In this document: piece by piece, positions 1-9,266 of the stretch
Numbering within the stretch: the stretch's first letter is position 1
Layout of the letters: each line of letters begins with the position of its first letter
NCBI GenBank assembly: GCA_019915135.1
Contig: JAHLMK010000001.1
Location: forward strand, 2,542,001 to 2,606,000
Direction: 5' to 3'
Length of the DNA stretch: 64,000 nucleotides
Source: Strobilurus pachycystidiatus
Taxonomy: Eukaryota; Basidiomycota; Agaricomycetes; Agaricales; Physalacriaceae
Notes under the pieces: model-generated
What the model saw: the letters and a program-made list of their open reading frames with translations, nothing else
Databases searched by the model: none
What the model was told of the DNA's origin: nothing
Made by a program: the position numbers and the translations under genes

Positions 1-1980
1 GTGCTTTCATAACAACTTTATGACGTACAAGAAGAGGCATCTTTGCAAAATCTGCTTCCAAAGGTTTTTCAGGACCAGTAAAAAAAATGACTAACGCCTC
101 ATCTAATTCCTCTTTTGGTGGGGGGAGAAATTTATACATCTTTGGTGTTGGATTTTGGAAAGCTACACAATGAGCAATCATCTTGCGATATCCTTGATCT
201 ACTTTGACAAAGCAGGCATTGTGTCTGACTCGAGCTACTAAAATTTGTTCAACCCAGTTTAATTCAGTCAATTCTGATGGTACCGGACCTAGCCATAGAG
301 AATTTGCTAGTGCATATTTAGGTATTTCCCCTTTACGAATAACTTCTCGACAACGATTACATATATTTAAACACATAGGATCAACTACAGGACCACCTAT
401 TTCTTGCACTGATTCTGTTTGTGATTTACGTTCACGTCGTGTAACACCAGATACATCTAATATTGGCAGTAAATTTTTGACAGAACGTATTCTAGACATA
501 TTCTTGAAGGGTATCAATTGTCCACATACACCACAACCACCTTCTTGGAATTCTTCAGGATTCATGTCTTTACATACACCTCTTACGATATCCTTTTGAA
601 GGGCTTGTGTCAATGGTTCTGGTGGAAATATTTCTTCAACCTGACTAGGTGCATACTTATAATTTCGCACACAGCCTTTTGCATCATGTCGAGGAGCTCT
701 TACTGATGTCATTTCGACATTGTTGCGACGACCTTTAGGTTTTGTTTTCTTGGTCTGTTCCAACTCCAAGTAAGTCATCATTTCCTTACAAACATCCTGA
801 CAGACATGAGACTCCATCAGTTTAATCATATCGCTTTTCCGAAGAGAAGATGGTGCTTTCTTTGACACAACATTGTGATGCACCATAATCTTACATACTT
901 CAATTTTATTCACTTCATTCAGCAGAACCTCAAAAGGAACACGAACACATAGACGCTTTTCATCTCCTTCACTCATATCCTTCGGAAGTCCATATCCAAC
1001 ATACTTGTAAGAAGCGTCATTCTCTATTTGAATAGACTCATACTCCTGCAGAATTTCAGATTTGAATCTCACTACACGCGGGGCACCACCAACTTGACGA
1101 GGTTCATTGTATTTTCGAGCATAGCCCTTGACATCAAAGTCCACGTTATATAATCCTGATACAATCAACATTATGGCAACGACTTTGAACAATATGTCAA
1201 CAAAAACAGACCGAAGACACGCAATTCGAATCTGAGAGAAGTCATTGGGTTCAACTGTGTTGTACACATGGCTTCCATGGACCGCAATCAGCGGGTGCTC
1301 GTTCGGAGCAATGGGATAATCCGCAATCGGCGGGTGCTCGTTCGGAGCAATGGGATAAACCGCAATCGGCGGGTGCTCGTTCGGAGCAATGGGATAAACC
1401 GCAATCGGCGGGTGCTCGTTCGGAGCAATGGGATAAACCGCAATCGGCGGGTGCTCGTTCGGAGCAATGGGATAAACCGCAATCGGCGGGTGCTCATTCG
1501 GAGCAATGGGATAAACCGCAATCGGCGAGTGCTTGTTCGGAGCAATGGGATAAACCGTAACGGACCTGTGGTCATTCCTAGGATAACAGTCATTACGGTC
1601 CAGTATGTTGATATCCTGTGTATCAGAAATTCCTGGGCATGCATCTATACGAAATCCCTAACAACTATATGAGATATTGTGAATGATGCGGTGATTAACA
1701 CTCACCAGCGGTCTGATGCCGTTGGCATAAACCCCAACAGGCCAGTTATGAAACGTCCTTCCAGTTGCGATACAGCGGCCTGGATGTGGCTAGCAAAGAC
1801 AATTGGACTCTGCTAGATTTCATATGAAGGAGACGTACCATTCCCCACCCGGTAGAACCCAGCATCACAGCCCAGTAGAACCTAGGAATCTCCTGTGATA
1901 CCTCAACGGTACCAGAAGGCAAGAATCACCTACCACAACAGCAAGGAGCACAGTAATATCAGTTTTGAGGAGCTTGGCAT
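1..1980 (-). CDS. Helitron-type protein, 5' part with DUF6570 block; runs off the left edge
   Basis: A minus-strand frame is open without a stop from 1657 to position 1. Its left half carries the cysteine-rich block found ahead of Rep/helicase in basidiomycete Helitrons (DUF6570): GGCGVCGQL, ALANSLWLGPVPSEL and FTGPEKPLEADF are readable. The Rep and helicase domains would lie beyond the window. Upstream, the same frame passes through seven 13-residue repeats and can be extended by three phase-matched introns (1658-1705, 1790-1838, 1882-1933) to an ATG at 1980; that start is hydrophobic (MPSSSKLILLCSLLLW) and resembles a signal peptide. It is odd for a secretory-type start to share a frame with a Helitron. 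The element may have inserted into, or captured, another gene near 1170. The Helitron identity is firm; the single-protein model is inference. Confidence 0.6.
1283..1555. repeat. Tandem repeat, 7 units of 39 bp
   Basis: Seven head-to-tail units of 39 bp (13 codons) begin at 1283, 1322, 1361, 1400, 1439, 1478 and 1517. The inner units are nearly identical and the outer two carry a few changes. Several frames are open through the array on both strands. The minus frame that continues into flanking coding sequence reads YPIAPNEHPPIAV per unit. Confidence 0.95.
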
Positions 1981-2124
1981 GAGCGCAAGATTTGAGAAGT
2001 ACTCGAATCGATGGTGGTTGGAAAAGAAATGAAGACTATTACGTTCCAAAGTTTACTTGCTGACAAACACCCCCAAACAGGAAGTTGTGTGTTCCCCAAT
2101 GATATTCCACGCCCAGTTTTACAG

Positions 2125-4039
2125 TTAAACTACCCAATCTTCGTATGCAGGGCCGTAGTTAGACATCCATCCTGCCGGCTTCCCTTTCAGATCATCCAGC
2201 ACGTCTTGGTGGTTGAAAAAGACCCAGGAGATGCGACCCGGCGTGAAGACATCTCCGACCTTCATAATACCCGGCTTCCAAGCTCCTATAGCATGGTAAA
2301 GGTACTGGGACATGAAAATCACAATGTCTCCAGGATTATACCTGTCCGTTGCTGTAAGTACGTGGTAACCAGACCCACAGCGGGACTTACTCTAACGATA
2401 CATTCAAGTCTGGCAGATGCAACTTACCGCCAGTGAAGTTACCAGCGTTGGTTAGCTTGCACCACGCATCGTTGCTGTCGATGTGTGTACCGACCTGAGC
2501 CTTCCAGATCGTAGCCACCCCCAAGCTAACGAAATTGAAAAATTTTTTCCATCGTCCGGCGAGACTGGCTCTTTTCTCGGTACCGTAAATCTCTGGCACA
2601 AAACGTTCCGTATACCCATTGAACAAGGAAGAGACTTGATCTAAGCCTTCTCCGTAGCGAAAGGCAGCAGTATGATCCCGAATAGTACCCCCCATGGCGG
2701 CCGAGGGAGTAAGCCCTAGCTCCTGAGTAGTGTCAGATCACACCCAACGGTATGTGCCATACTTACTGGTTGTCCCCGTTGAAACCAGGCTTCGACGTGA
2801 TGTTTAACGCCAACCTTTTCTTGACAGTCTGAACATTTGAGATTTGGGACCACCTCTGGGAAACAAACTCACCTTCCATTGACCCGTTTGACAGTTCGCG
2901 TTGGTAAGTCATGGTCGGGTTGTCGAAATGTACTTGGTGCCGTTTATCACCAGTGGCCTCCGGACTCTCAACCCCAGTCATATGAACCATGGCCTGGGCA
3001 TGCGCTTGCAGGACGTTCTGTTCTCCTTGCTGGGCAATGTGAGTGCAACATTCCTCAGCAGGTCTAGTACTCACCAGAAGTCCGTCTATGACTTCCTCAC
3101 CATCCTCCAAATGACGGCTGATGTAGACAGCCAACGTACGTCCCTTGCGATCTTTGAAGATTGTGCTATAGCGATAGGTGTAACCATCCTCGCCCGCTCT
3201 TTCCATGGCTTGAACTTTGGCATCGGCTATAGCTAAATTTTGCTCCGAGAGCGAACGCTGACGCAGATCGTCAAGATCAACGTCGCATGTCACAATGGTG
3301 ACTAAACTGATTGTCAGCAAACATCCAAAATTCTACAACATAGAGTATTCACTATGCCCATCAGTAGGATTGTCAAGGTAGGAGGCACACCGGTCAATTC
3401 GCTTCTTGTAGAACCTGGATTCGGCTTTGGCTGCAGCCTGGATTTGCTTATCAGTAGTTGGGAGGGAACCGCCGTTAATGCCAACGTGTGTGCCGCCTCG
3501 AATGGGGGGCCAACGGTGTGGAAGGGTAGGCATCGGCGGTCGCAGAGCATAGCCATCGAGTGCTGCGGCGGTACGACCTTTAGCGCCATGGGGGATCACC
3601 AGCGGTTTGCCATTATGGCGGGGTAGCTGTTTGACTTTCCCGATGGGTTTTTTCTGCGCGCGCAGATTATGGTCCTTATTAGCCATACGCGGAGGGTCTA
3701 AAGCGTGATTGATACGTACCGGCGTTCTCATTCTACCCTGATTGATGGCAGCAACATGGTCGTAGTCCTCCTCGATGTTGTTGCCGTTGTCGTCAGTCTG
3801 TAGGGGCAGCGTTTCCCGGATTGGCCCTTGGTTCGATGCGATCGTCGTGGAGAGTAGTGGCGCATTTTCGAATGAGTCGGGACTGTTGGCACCCAATAAT
3901 CGCCTGCTGCGCCGCACAACTTGGTCCGAGTCCTTTCAATGACATCAGTGCCGGTTACATCGTCTCAACGCCAAGTACGTACATCCATGTCCTCGAAAGT
4001 GAAAACTCGCTTGCGTTTACTGGACGGGGGTTTTGGCAT
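2125..4039 (-). CDS. 2-oxoglutarate/Fe(II) oxygenase, probable fungal TET/JBP-like type
   Basis: Five exons: 4039-3983, 3938-3353, 3301-2767, 2722-2391, 2341-2125, about 575 residues. The start MPKPPSSKRKRVF carries a basic, nuclear-import-like cluster. The C-terminal third shows a double-stranded beta-helix oxygenase pattern: GTHIDSND (HxD iron ligands), FTGGKLHLPDL, YNPGDIVIF, LYHAIG (second His) and PGRISWVFF (2-oxoglutarate-binding Arg). Fungal TET/JBP enzymes of this layout oxidise 5-methylcytosine and are expanded in agaricomycetes, often near transposons. Assignment to TET/JBP rather than another 2OG family is inference. Introns 2342-2390, 3302-3352 and 3939-3982 are phase-consistent. 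Intron 2723-2766 has good GTAAGT and CAG ends but leaves the frame one base off, so the copy may carry a 1-nt indel or splice differently. Confidence 0.55.
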
Positions 4040-4820
4040 GTTCGATGCTGGTTGACGAGAGCAAAGTCAGACCAGGGCTCTTGTTGATAGTCTATATGTT
4101 TACCTGGACTCCAATAGTACTCCGCAGGCTTTCCTTTCGTAACAAATCCCAGGCAGACTCACATCAAGGTAGTGGACATGAAGGTCCAGGTGAAAGCGGC
4201 GGATTCCAAATCAGGCAGTTGCGAGTTCCACATTTCCCGATCAACGCTGCTGTGACGCTGGCGCAAGCGAGCAATCTTAACCGCAATAACTCGTCGGCTG
4301 TTTTCCATCAGCTGGAAGGGCATGTTGCACCCACGGTTGGCCCTTCGGGAACCCAAACTACGGCACCTGACGCCAGCTCCCGCCCCCAGCGCAAGCCAAT
4401 CCTAGACCACATTCGTCGACCTCGGGAGGCAGTCGATCCTACCAACCACAACAGCACTGTCGTTCGACGAACCATCATCGTTCCGGCCGAGTTCCCCAAC
4501 TCCGGTGTGTTTGATATCAACGCTCTCGTGAGCAGGCCTTCGTCACAAGCGCACCGACGGAAGGGCAACGTTGCTTCTACTTCGACATCGTTGGGTTCAG
4601 GATCGTGTACCTACTCCTCCTCCGCCTCGAGGTGGTTCGCGTCGCGTGTCGCGTGACGGCCATGACACCCTCCGGTTCCCCAGCTTCCTTCAACCTCTGG
4701 ACATCCATCCGATTCGTGTCTCAAAGCTCCTGGACTAGAGCCTAGCAACTCCAATTATGATCCGTTGTAAGCCCAACTATTGTTGCGATTCATGGGCACT
4801 GTTGACTGACCTTCATACTC
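4040..4820. other. No recognisable gene
   Basis: This 780-bp stretch upstream of the oxygenase has one plus-strand open frame (4033-4656, 207 codons). It overlaps the oxygenase start codon and shows no recognisable domain. It may be promoter plus a gene remnant; I assign nothing. Confidence 0.4.
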
Positions 4821-5243
4821 ATGGGTAGGTTTGATATGTACACTGGAGATGTCAAGCAACAACCTGGAACGTCTCAAGGAGGGCTACCCAAGCGCAATGA
4901 GTTTGACTTTAAGTGCGGAGGCCACGAGCTGGAGGAGGAGTTCGATCCCGCCAGTATCAACTTCCCTTGGAATCAAATAACCCATTTGGACCTGAAGGGC
5001 GTGATTCTCCCGTTAAATTGGGAGCACCGCCTTCTGAAGGCTTGTGCAAATCTCCAGTCTTTCGTCGCCGGGACAGGGAGCAACGTGGACGATTACCTAG
5101 ACGCGCATCTGTTCACCGTGGCATGTCAACACCTGCGCTCCCTCAGAGTGCCGCACCATGGTGTGCTCACTTACGTCGATGCGCCTTTGAGCAAGCTATC
5201 CATCGAAGCACCGCATGCTATCAGCTTTCTATACGAGAGCTAA
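4821..5243 (+). pseudogene. F-box/LRR-type protein fragment
   Basis: A 140-codon frame contains FPWNQITHLDLKGV, ACANLQSFVAG and CQHLRSLRVP. This is the irregular leucine-rich pattern of the C-terminal part of agaricomycete F-box proteins, which recruit substrates to SCF ubiquitin ligases. There is no F-box in front of it and the frame stops abruptly just before the rhomboid remnant. It is therefore read as a truncated piece, one of several in this region. A short intact gene of unknown type cannot be excluded. Confidence 0.4.
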
Positions 5244-5274
5244 CGGAACACGTACATCCGGAATCGATTGGGAC

Positions 5275-5735
5275 ATGCGCTTCCCTCCAACACCAGCGAA
5301 TGCCAAATTCTACGTCCACCGCCGTGGATTGCTGGACGATATCCCCAATCAATGGTGGCGGTATGCCTCAGGCGTTCCGAGTCTATAATGGTCAAGCTAA
5401 AGGTTGCGACAGATTCATCACACCGATCTTTATGCACGCTGGATTTGTTCATATACTACTGAACATGATCGCTCAACTGTCTCTCTCAGCTCAAGTACGT
5501 GTGTTGATCTTCTTTTTTGGGTAGCGACTCATTCTGTCTCTTCAGATTGAGAGGGAAATGGGCACTGGTGGATTCTTCTTCACTTACTTTGCGGCTGGTA
5601 TATTCGGGTATGCTATGCTTCATGTTTGCGGAGCTCCGTCATTAATATCGTTTCAGAAATGTGTTTGGCGGCAACTTCTCGCTCGTCGGTGTTCCTTCAG
5701 TTGGCGCCAGTGGAGCCATCTTCGGTACTGTGGCG
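5275..5735 (+). pseudogene. Rhomboid intramembrane serine protease, truncated
   Basis: Four exons fit in phase (5275-5360, 5413-5494, 5546-5607, 5657-5735; introns 49-52 nt). They encode the core of a fungal rhomboid: PNQWWR, FITPIFMHAGFVHILLNM (conserved His segment), IEREMGTGGFFFTYFAAG and the catalytic serine motif GASGAIFG. The cytosolic N-terminus is missing. After 5735 the expected next membrane helices, with the partner catalytic histidine, cannot be read in any frame, and a conserved cysteine-rich loop is altered. The introns are retained, so this is a copied genomic fragment rather than a retrocopy. It is probably non-functional. Confidence 0.7.
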
Positions 5736-6540
5736 GTACGTTTCACTCTTTTTGCGCTGCGTGCTGTTATGCACGTTAGCTCGCGTTGGACTCACGGATG
5801 CCATAGTTTGGACGCAACATCATCTGGGCGGAGGGAGATTCAGATATGCATAGGCGGTGCGTAGGTCTTTCTTATCGAACGGGATGTCGAAGCTAACTGT
5901 GGAAGAATGATAGGCATCGTAAATCTCTGACTCCAGCTTTCAGTAATGCGATTATTTCCAGACGACCTTTTGGTGATCCATATATATTTCTATTGCGTAT
6001 GAGCCTACGAGTCACGGCCGCTTTCGTACTCTGTTCGTGAATGGCTACTGGATCCGTTTCGTATACAACTACGCCGGGAAGGAAGTCGGACTGGTAATGA
6101 TTGGGCGCCACCAATCATTGAAGGAGGAACTGCATAGCGGAGGGATATCGACCTCGAGGGCGGCTGCGAGAAAGTCTTTCAGACATGGCGAAAGCAGGAA
6201 GGAAAATGAACAAGAAGGATGTTTGGCCGACGGCAATTATCTCGTACACCGCCTACACAGGCGTCGGCCGAGTCCGAAACCATTTGCGGACAACGTTGCC
6301 GAGATGGAATATAAGGGCACGGCGAATACAGAGGGGTGGTATCGGGGCAGAGATCTATCGACGCGTAATACAGACCGCCGTCGTTCTGCGCCAATATCAG
6401 GTCATCGTCTAGAATGCGAATGAGGACAACACGTACGGTGTAGAAACAGAACGTGGTAGGCGACACGATCGCTGTGGCATTTTCCTGGAACCTATCAGAG
6501 CGTCGGGTGAGAAGGAGGCATGGTGAACGCCAGAGGAACT
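5736..6540. other. No recognisable gene
   Basis: About 800 bp between the rhomboid and aspartic protease remnants. Short open frames occur on both strands but none shows a recognisable family motif. Degenerate 3' parts of the two flanking fragments may lie here. Confidence 0.4.
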
Positions 6541-7091
6541 AACCCGCAGTAGCCTGGTACAAATTGAGTACCACCGCTGCTAACTGCATGTTGGCGCATT
6601 CGCTGCATTGGCAGGGGAGCCAAAGATCAGCGGAGCCAGTGTCGACATCGACTGTAAGCTGTTGCGGCGGCGTTCCAACTTCGATGCCACCATAGTACAG
6701 CACGTCGAAACTGTCACTGAAGTAATCAGTGAGTTCTGCGACGGCATATGGCGCGGCACCGATGAGCTGTGGCGCGTCGCGTTTGGACGGATTCGACAAC
6801 GGGAATTCGACGCCAGAAGCAGCACCCGCAGAGAAACGTTTCAGATCAAACGGCGCCAGATCCATGCCAGCCAGTTTCTGCTCAGAATCAGCGTACTTGT
6901 TCAGGACCGTTCTGAGGTCTAGTTCCTGAGGGTGAACAGGTCAAGAGCGTTCTTCCATGAACAAAGAGAGCAACGTACTACGAGGTCTCTGTTGAAGGTG
7001 CCCAATGTGGATTCTGGATTGGGCGTGTCCATTGGCGAACGGCGAGACGCGATGCGCAATTTGATGCCATTGCTTCTGGATAAAGGCGATG
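6541..7091 (-). pseudogene. Pepsin-type (A1) aspartic protease, N-terminal fragment
   Basis: Two exons (about 7091-6979 and 6925-6541, intron 6926-6978) read the end of a propeptide and the start of an A1 protease: FDVLYYGGIEVGTPPQQ followed by VDVDTGSADLWLP, containing the first catalytic DTGS. No signal-peptide exon can be read upstream. Downstream the frame drifts after CANMQ and ends, so the flap tyrosine, the second catalytic aspartate and most of the enzyme are absent. It lies opposite in strand to the neighbouring rhomboid and epimerase fragments, which argues against a single rearranged gene. Confidence 0.7.
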
Positions 7092-7521
7092 CTAGATATG
7101 CAGGTAGAAAAACAACGAAAGCACGGTCTGTGCGTCGCCGCGGAGAATGGAAAAAGAGGCGTTATTTGGACGTCAAAAGCGTTGAGTACACGGAGGTCAA
7201 CCACAAAGAGCCGAAGACAGGGGTAAAGCGGCGCTTTCGCTATTAGTATCTGCTTTCTACCACGACCGTGACTCCCTTCGCCTCTGTCTTCTTGCATTCA
7301 ACTCATTCACGAAAACTTCGAAAACGTCCATAGAGAAAATACGAATCGACGTACTTCTAGCAGCAATCAAGCGCCCCCTCCACTTACACCGCGACATGCT
7401 CTAGGAAAGCCTATCTTGCGCAAGATCTACCGTCCGCGCCTCCGCCCTGTCCACGAGCGTAGTTGCAATGCGTCTGTCTCCTCCTGGAATAGATCCCTCA
7501 ATCTTCCATGCCCTGCCGTCC
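7092..7521. other. No recognisable gene
   Basis: About 430 bp between two gene fragments. Short open frames only; no motif recognised. Confidence 0.35.
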
Positions 7522-7840
7522 ATGACGAGCCAGACGGCCCACGTTCGGGCTCTCGAGAAGGAAGCCGCTGGGGGTGAGCGAATCATCGTTTCCGCAGGTC
7601 ATTTCGTTTGGCAAGATTGGCGTGAGTACACATTCTAACGTGCAGGACTTGTTTGGTACTGAGATGGTTTCTTAGTCGACGTCACTAATTCGCTCTCCCC
7701 GTCGCCCATCCCGTCGACCAGACTACAGAAGGGCGTCTCGTGATCCAATAAGGATGCAACATATATGATCAAATATGACAGCACGAAAGAAGGCCGTATC
7801 CTTGGAATCAAGAAGTCTACGATGGCTGAGTTGGCGCAAG
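7522..7840 (+). pseudogene. NAD-dependent epimerase / dihydroflavonol-reductase-like, C-terminal fragment
   Basis: The first exon (7522-7621) reads AHVRALEKEAAGGERIIVSA then WQDW. After intron 7622-7675 the frame continues LDVTNSLSPSPIPS. This is the C-terminal region of extended short-chain dehydrogenases of the epimerase/DFR/Gre2 type. An in-frame TGA interrupts the second exon after LQKGVS, and the text resumes as ATYMIKYDSTKEGRILGIK. The Rossmann fold and YxxxK active site are absent. Around 7840 the frame passes into unrelated F-box-like text. It is a truncated and interrupted pseudogene. Confidence 0.65.
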
Positions 7841-8107
7841 CCACGGAGGTCCTGGAAGACCTCTTTACCATGGCAAAGCCCGTCGACTTCCGGATAGACC
7901 TCATGAGTACAAACGGGTACCATCCACGCGTGCTGGACGCTGTCCTCAAGCACGCCAACTCATGAGAACACGTCTTTCTCCTCGGAACGCTCGAAGGTAT
8001 ACTGTCCTTCATACCCGAGGCGCCACCAACGTGTAGTTCCCTGTCCACCTTGAAGGTTGACTTCCAAACCTTTGGCGGAACTTTCGCAGGTGCCATCTGT
8101 AGTGCTC
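7838..8107 (+). pseudogene. F-box-like protein fragment fused to the epimerase remnant
   Basis: In the same frame as the preceding fragment the text changes to DFRIDLMSTNGYHPRVLDAV and KHANS, then a TGA (7963-7965), then EHVFLLGTLEGILSF and STLKVDFQTFGG. This resembles the leucine-rich C-terminal region of agaricomycete F-box proteins. The TGA sits where a tryptophan (TGG) would read naturally, consistent with one G-to-A change. No F-box is present. The join to the epimerase piece has no visible boundary signal. Confidence 0.45.
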
Positions 8108-8227
8108 ATACGAATGCTGTCTAGGTCAATTTTCCTTCCCAGACCCCGCCACGCGCGTTAAAGCCAGGAGCGATTTCAATACTGGATTAACGGTAGCTGT
8201 GACGCAATGTGGCCTACACATTCGCGT

Positions 8228-9040
8228 GTAGTTGTAGGGCAATGTGCGTCATCGCCACCGGACGGCTCAGGTACGTGTTTTTCCCGGGCGTGGCTACTGA
8301 ACGGAAGATAGCATTGCGACGCCGGACGACCGAGGTGCGTGCATCCTTTCCTTACATATACTTACTTACTTCCTGACTCAAACAGAGCGTTGACTATATG
8401 AATCGACGCCAGACGACCGAGGTGCGTATGACTATGATCCATCTTTTTCTTGTGCTTACATGACTTTGGCTAGATGTATGGACGCCGGACGGCAGAAATC
8501 TTGCACGGTACGCTTCTCCTTTCCTTGCCTAGCCTCCCGGCAATTCAACCCAGAGCCTGATCAACTCTGTGTTGGGTTACGAGTGGGTTGGACATGTTAC
8601 TGACCTTTCGCTATCGCGGCTCCATCAACCGGTAAGCCATCAACTCACGGTGGCATTGAGCTCATGTCTTTGTAGGCGTTCGGGACCGGTTTGGCTTTGA
8701 CTATATGGATCGAGAGCTGGTGAGCTGCACTCTGTAAGTCTTTTTTCAACGTTCGGCCGCGTACTCATGTATGCAGTCCGGGTCTTTGTCAAGGTAAGAT
8801 TCGTCTCCGTGGACTTACCGTCGTGTTGAGCTTTTTGACTATATGTATGAAGAGCCGGCGAACGCCTCGGTAAGTTTCTGGAACCCTTTTCTAGGATGCA
8901 CGCACTAAACGTCATCTCAGAGGACCGGACTCCAAGGTAGGCCTTCATTTTCGATAGTGTGTCCCGTTCAGCTTCGAGTATATGCATCGAGAGCGCGCGA
9001 GCAGCTCAGTGAGGCGTTCAAAACCGTTTCAGAGGCGTGT
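8228..9040 (+). other. Array of micro-exon-like repeat units
   Basis: Short related coding-like blocks of about 16-45 nt recur, each followed by a splice-donor-like GTGCGT, GTACGT or GTAAGT and closed about 45-50 nt later by an AG. The readable blocks are VDYMNRRQTTE (8396), MYGRRTAE (8474), FGFDYMDREL (8696), FDYMYEEPANAS (8838) and FEYMHRERASSS (8973), with the core YMxRE/RR. The pattern suggests a gene grown by repeated duplication of an exon-plus-intron unit, now degenerate. I do not recognise the protein; no full gene model could be closed. Confidence 0.4.
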
Positions 9041-9266
9041 GCTGACCGTTGCACCAGCATTACGTGGTTGACTTCAGTTTGATTAAAGTAAGTCACTCCT
9101 CCGCATCTCGAGTCCTTTTGCTAACGATTTCTAGCTTGTAACTCAGTCGTATATCTGTTGTTAAGCTCTCACGGAGACTGGACATTAACAGAATGTATTA
9201 TATGTAAGTGCCACTAGTGGAAGGCAATGCACCACTAACACGCCTCACACGTCCTGGAAAGGGCGT

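Noticed and set aside
1283..1555. CRISPR-like array
   Set aside because: Units are contiguous with no spacers, and the sequence is eukaryotic; it is a plain minisatellite.
1268..1672. Open frames on both strands through the 39-bp repeats (RVLVRSNGINRNR-type and LRFIPLLRTSTR-type proteins)
   Set aside because: Any repeat of 13 codons without stops is open in several frames. Only the minus frame that continues into Helitron and upstream exon text has support.
4033..4656. 207-codon plus-strand gene
   Set aside because: It overlaps the oxygenase start, has no recognisable motif and ends in low-complexity serine codons.
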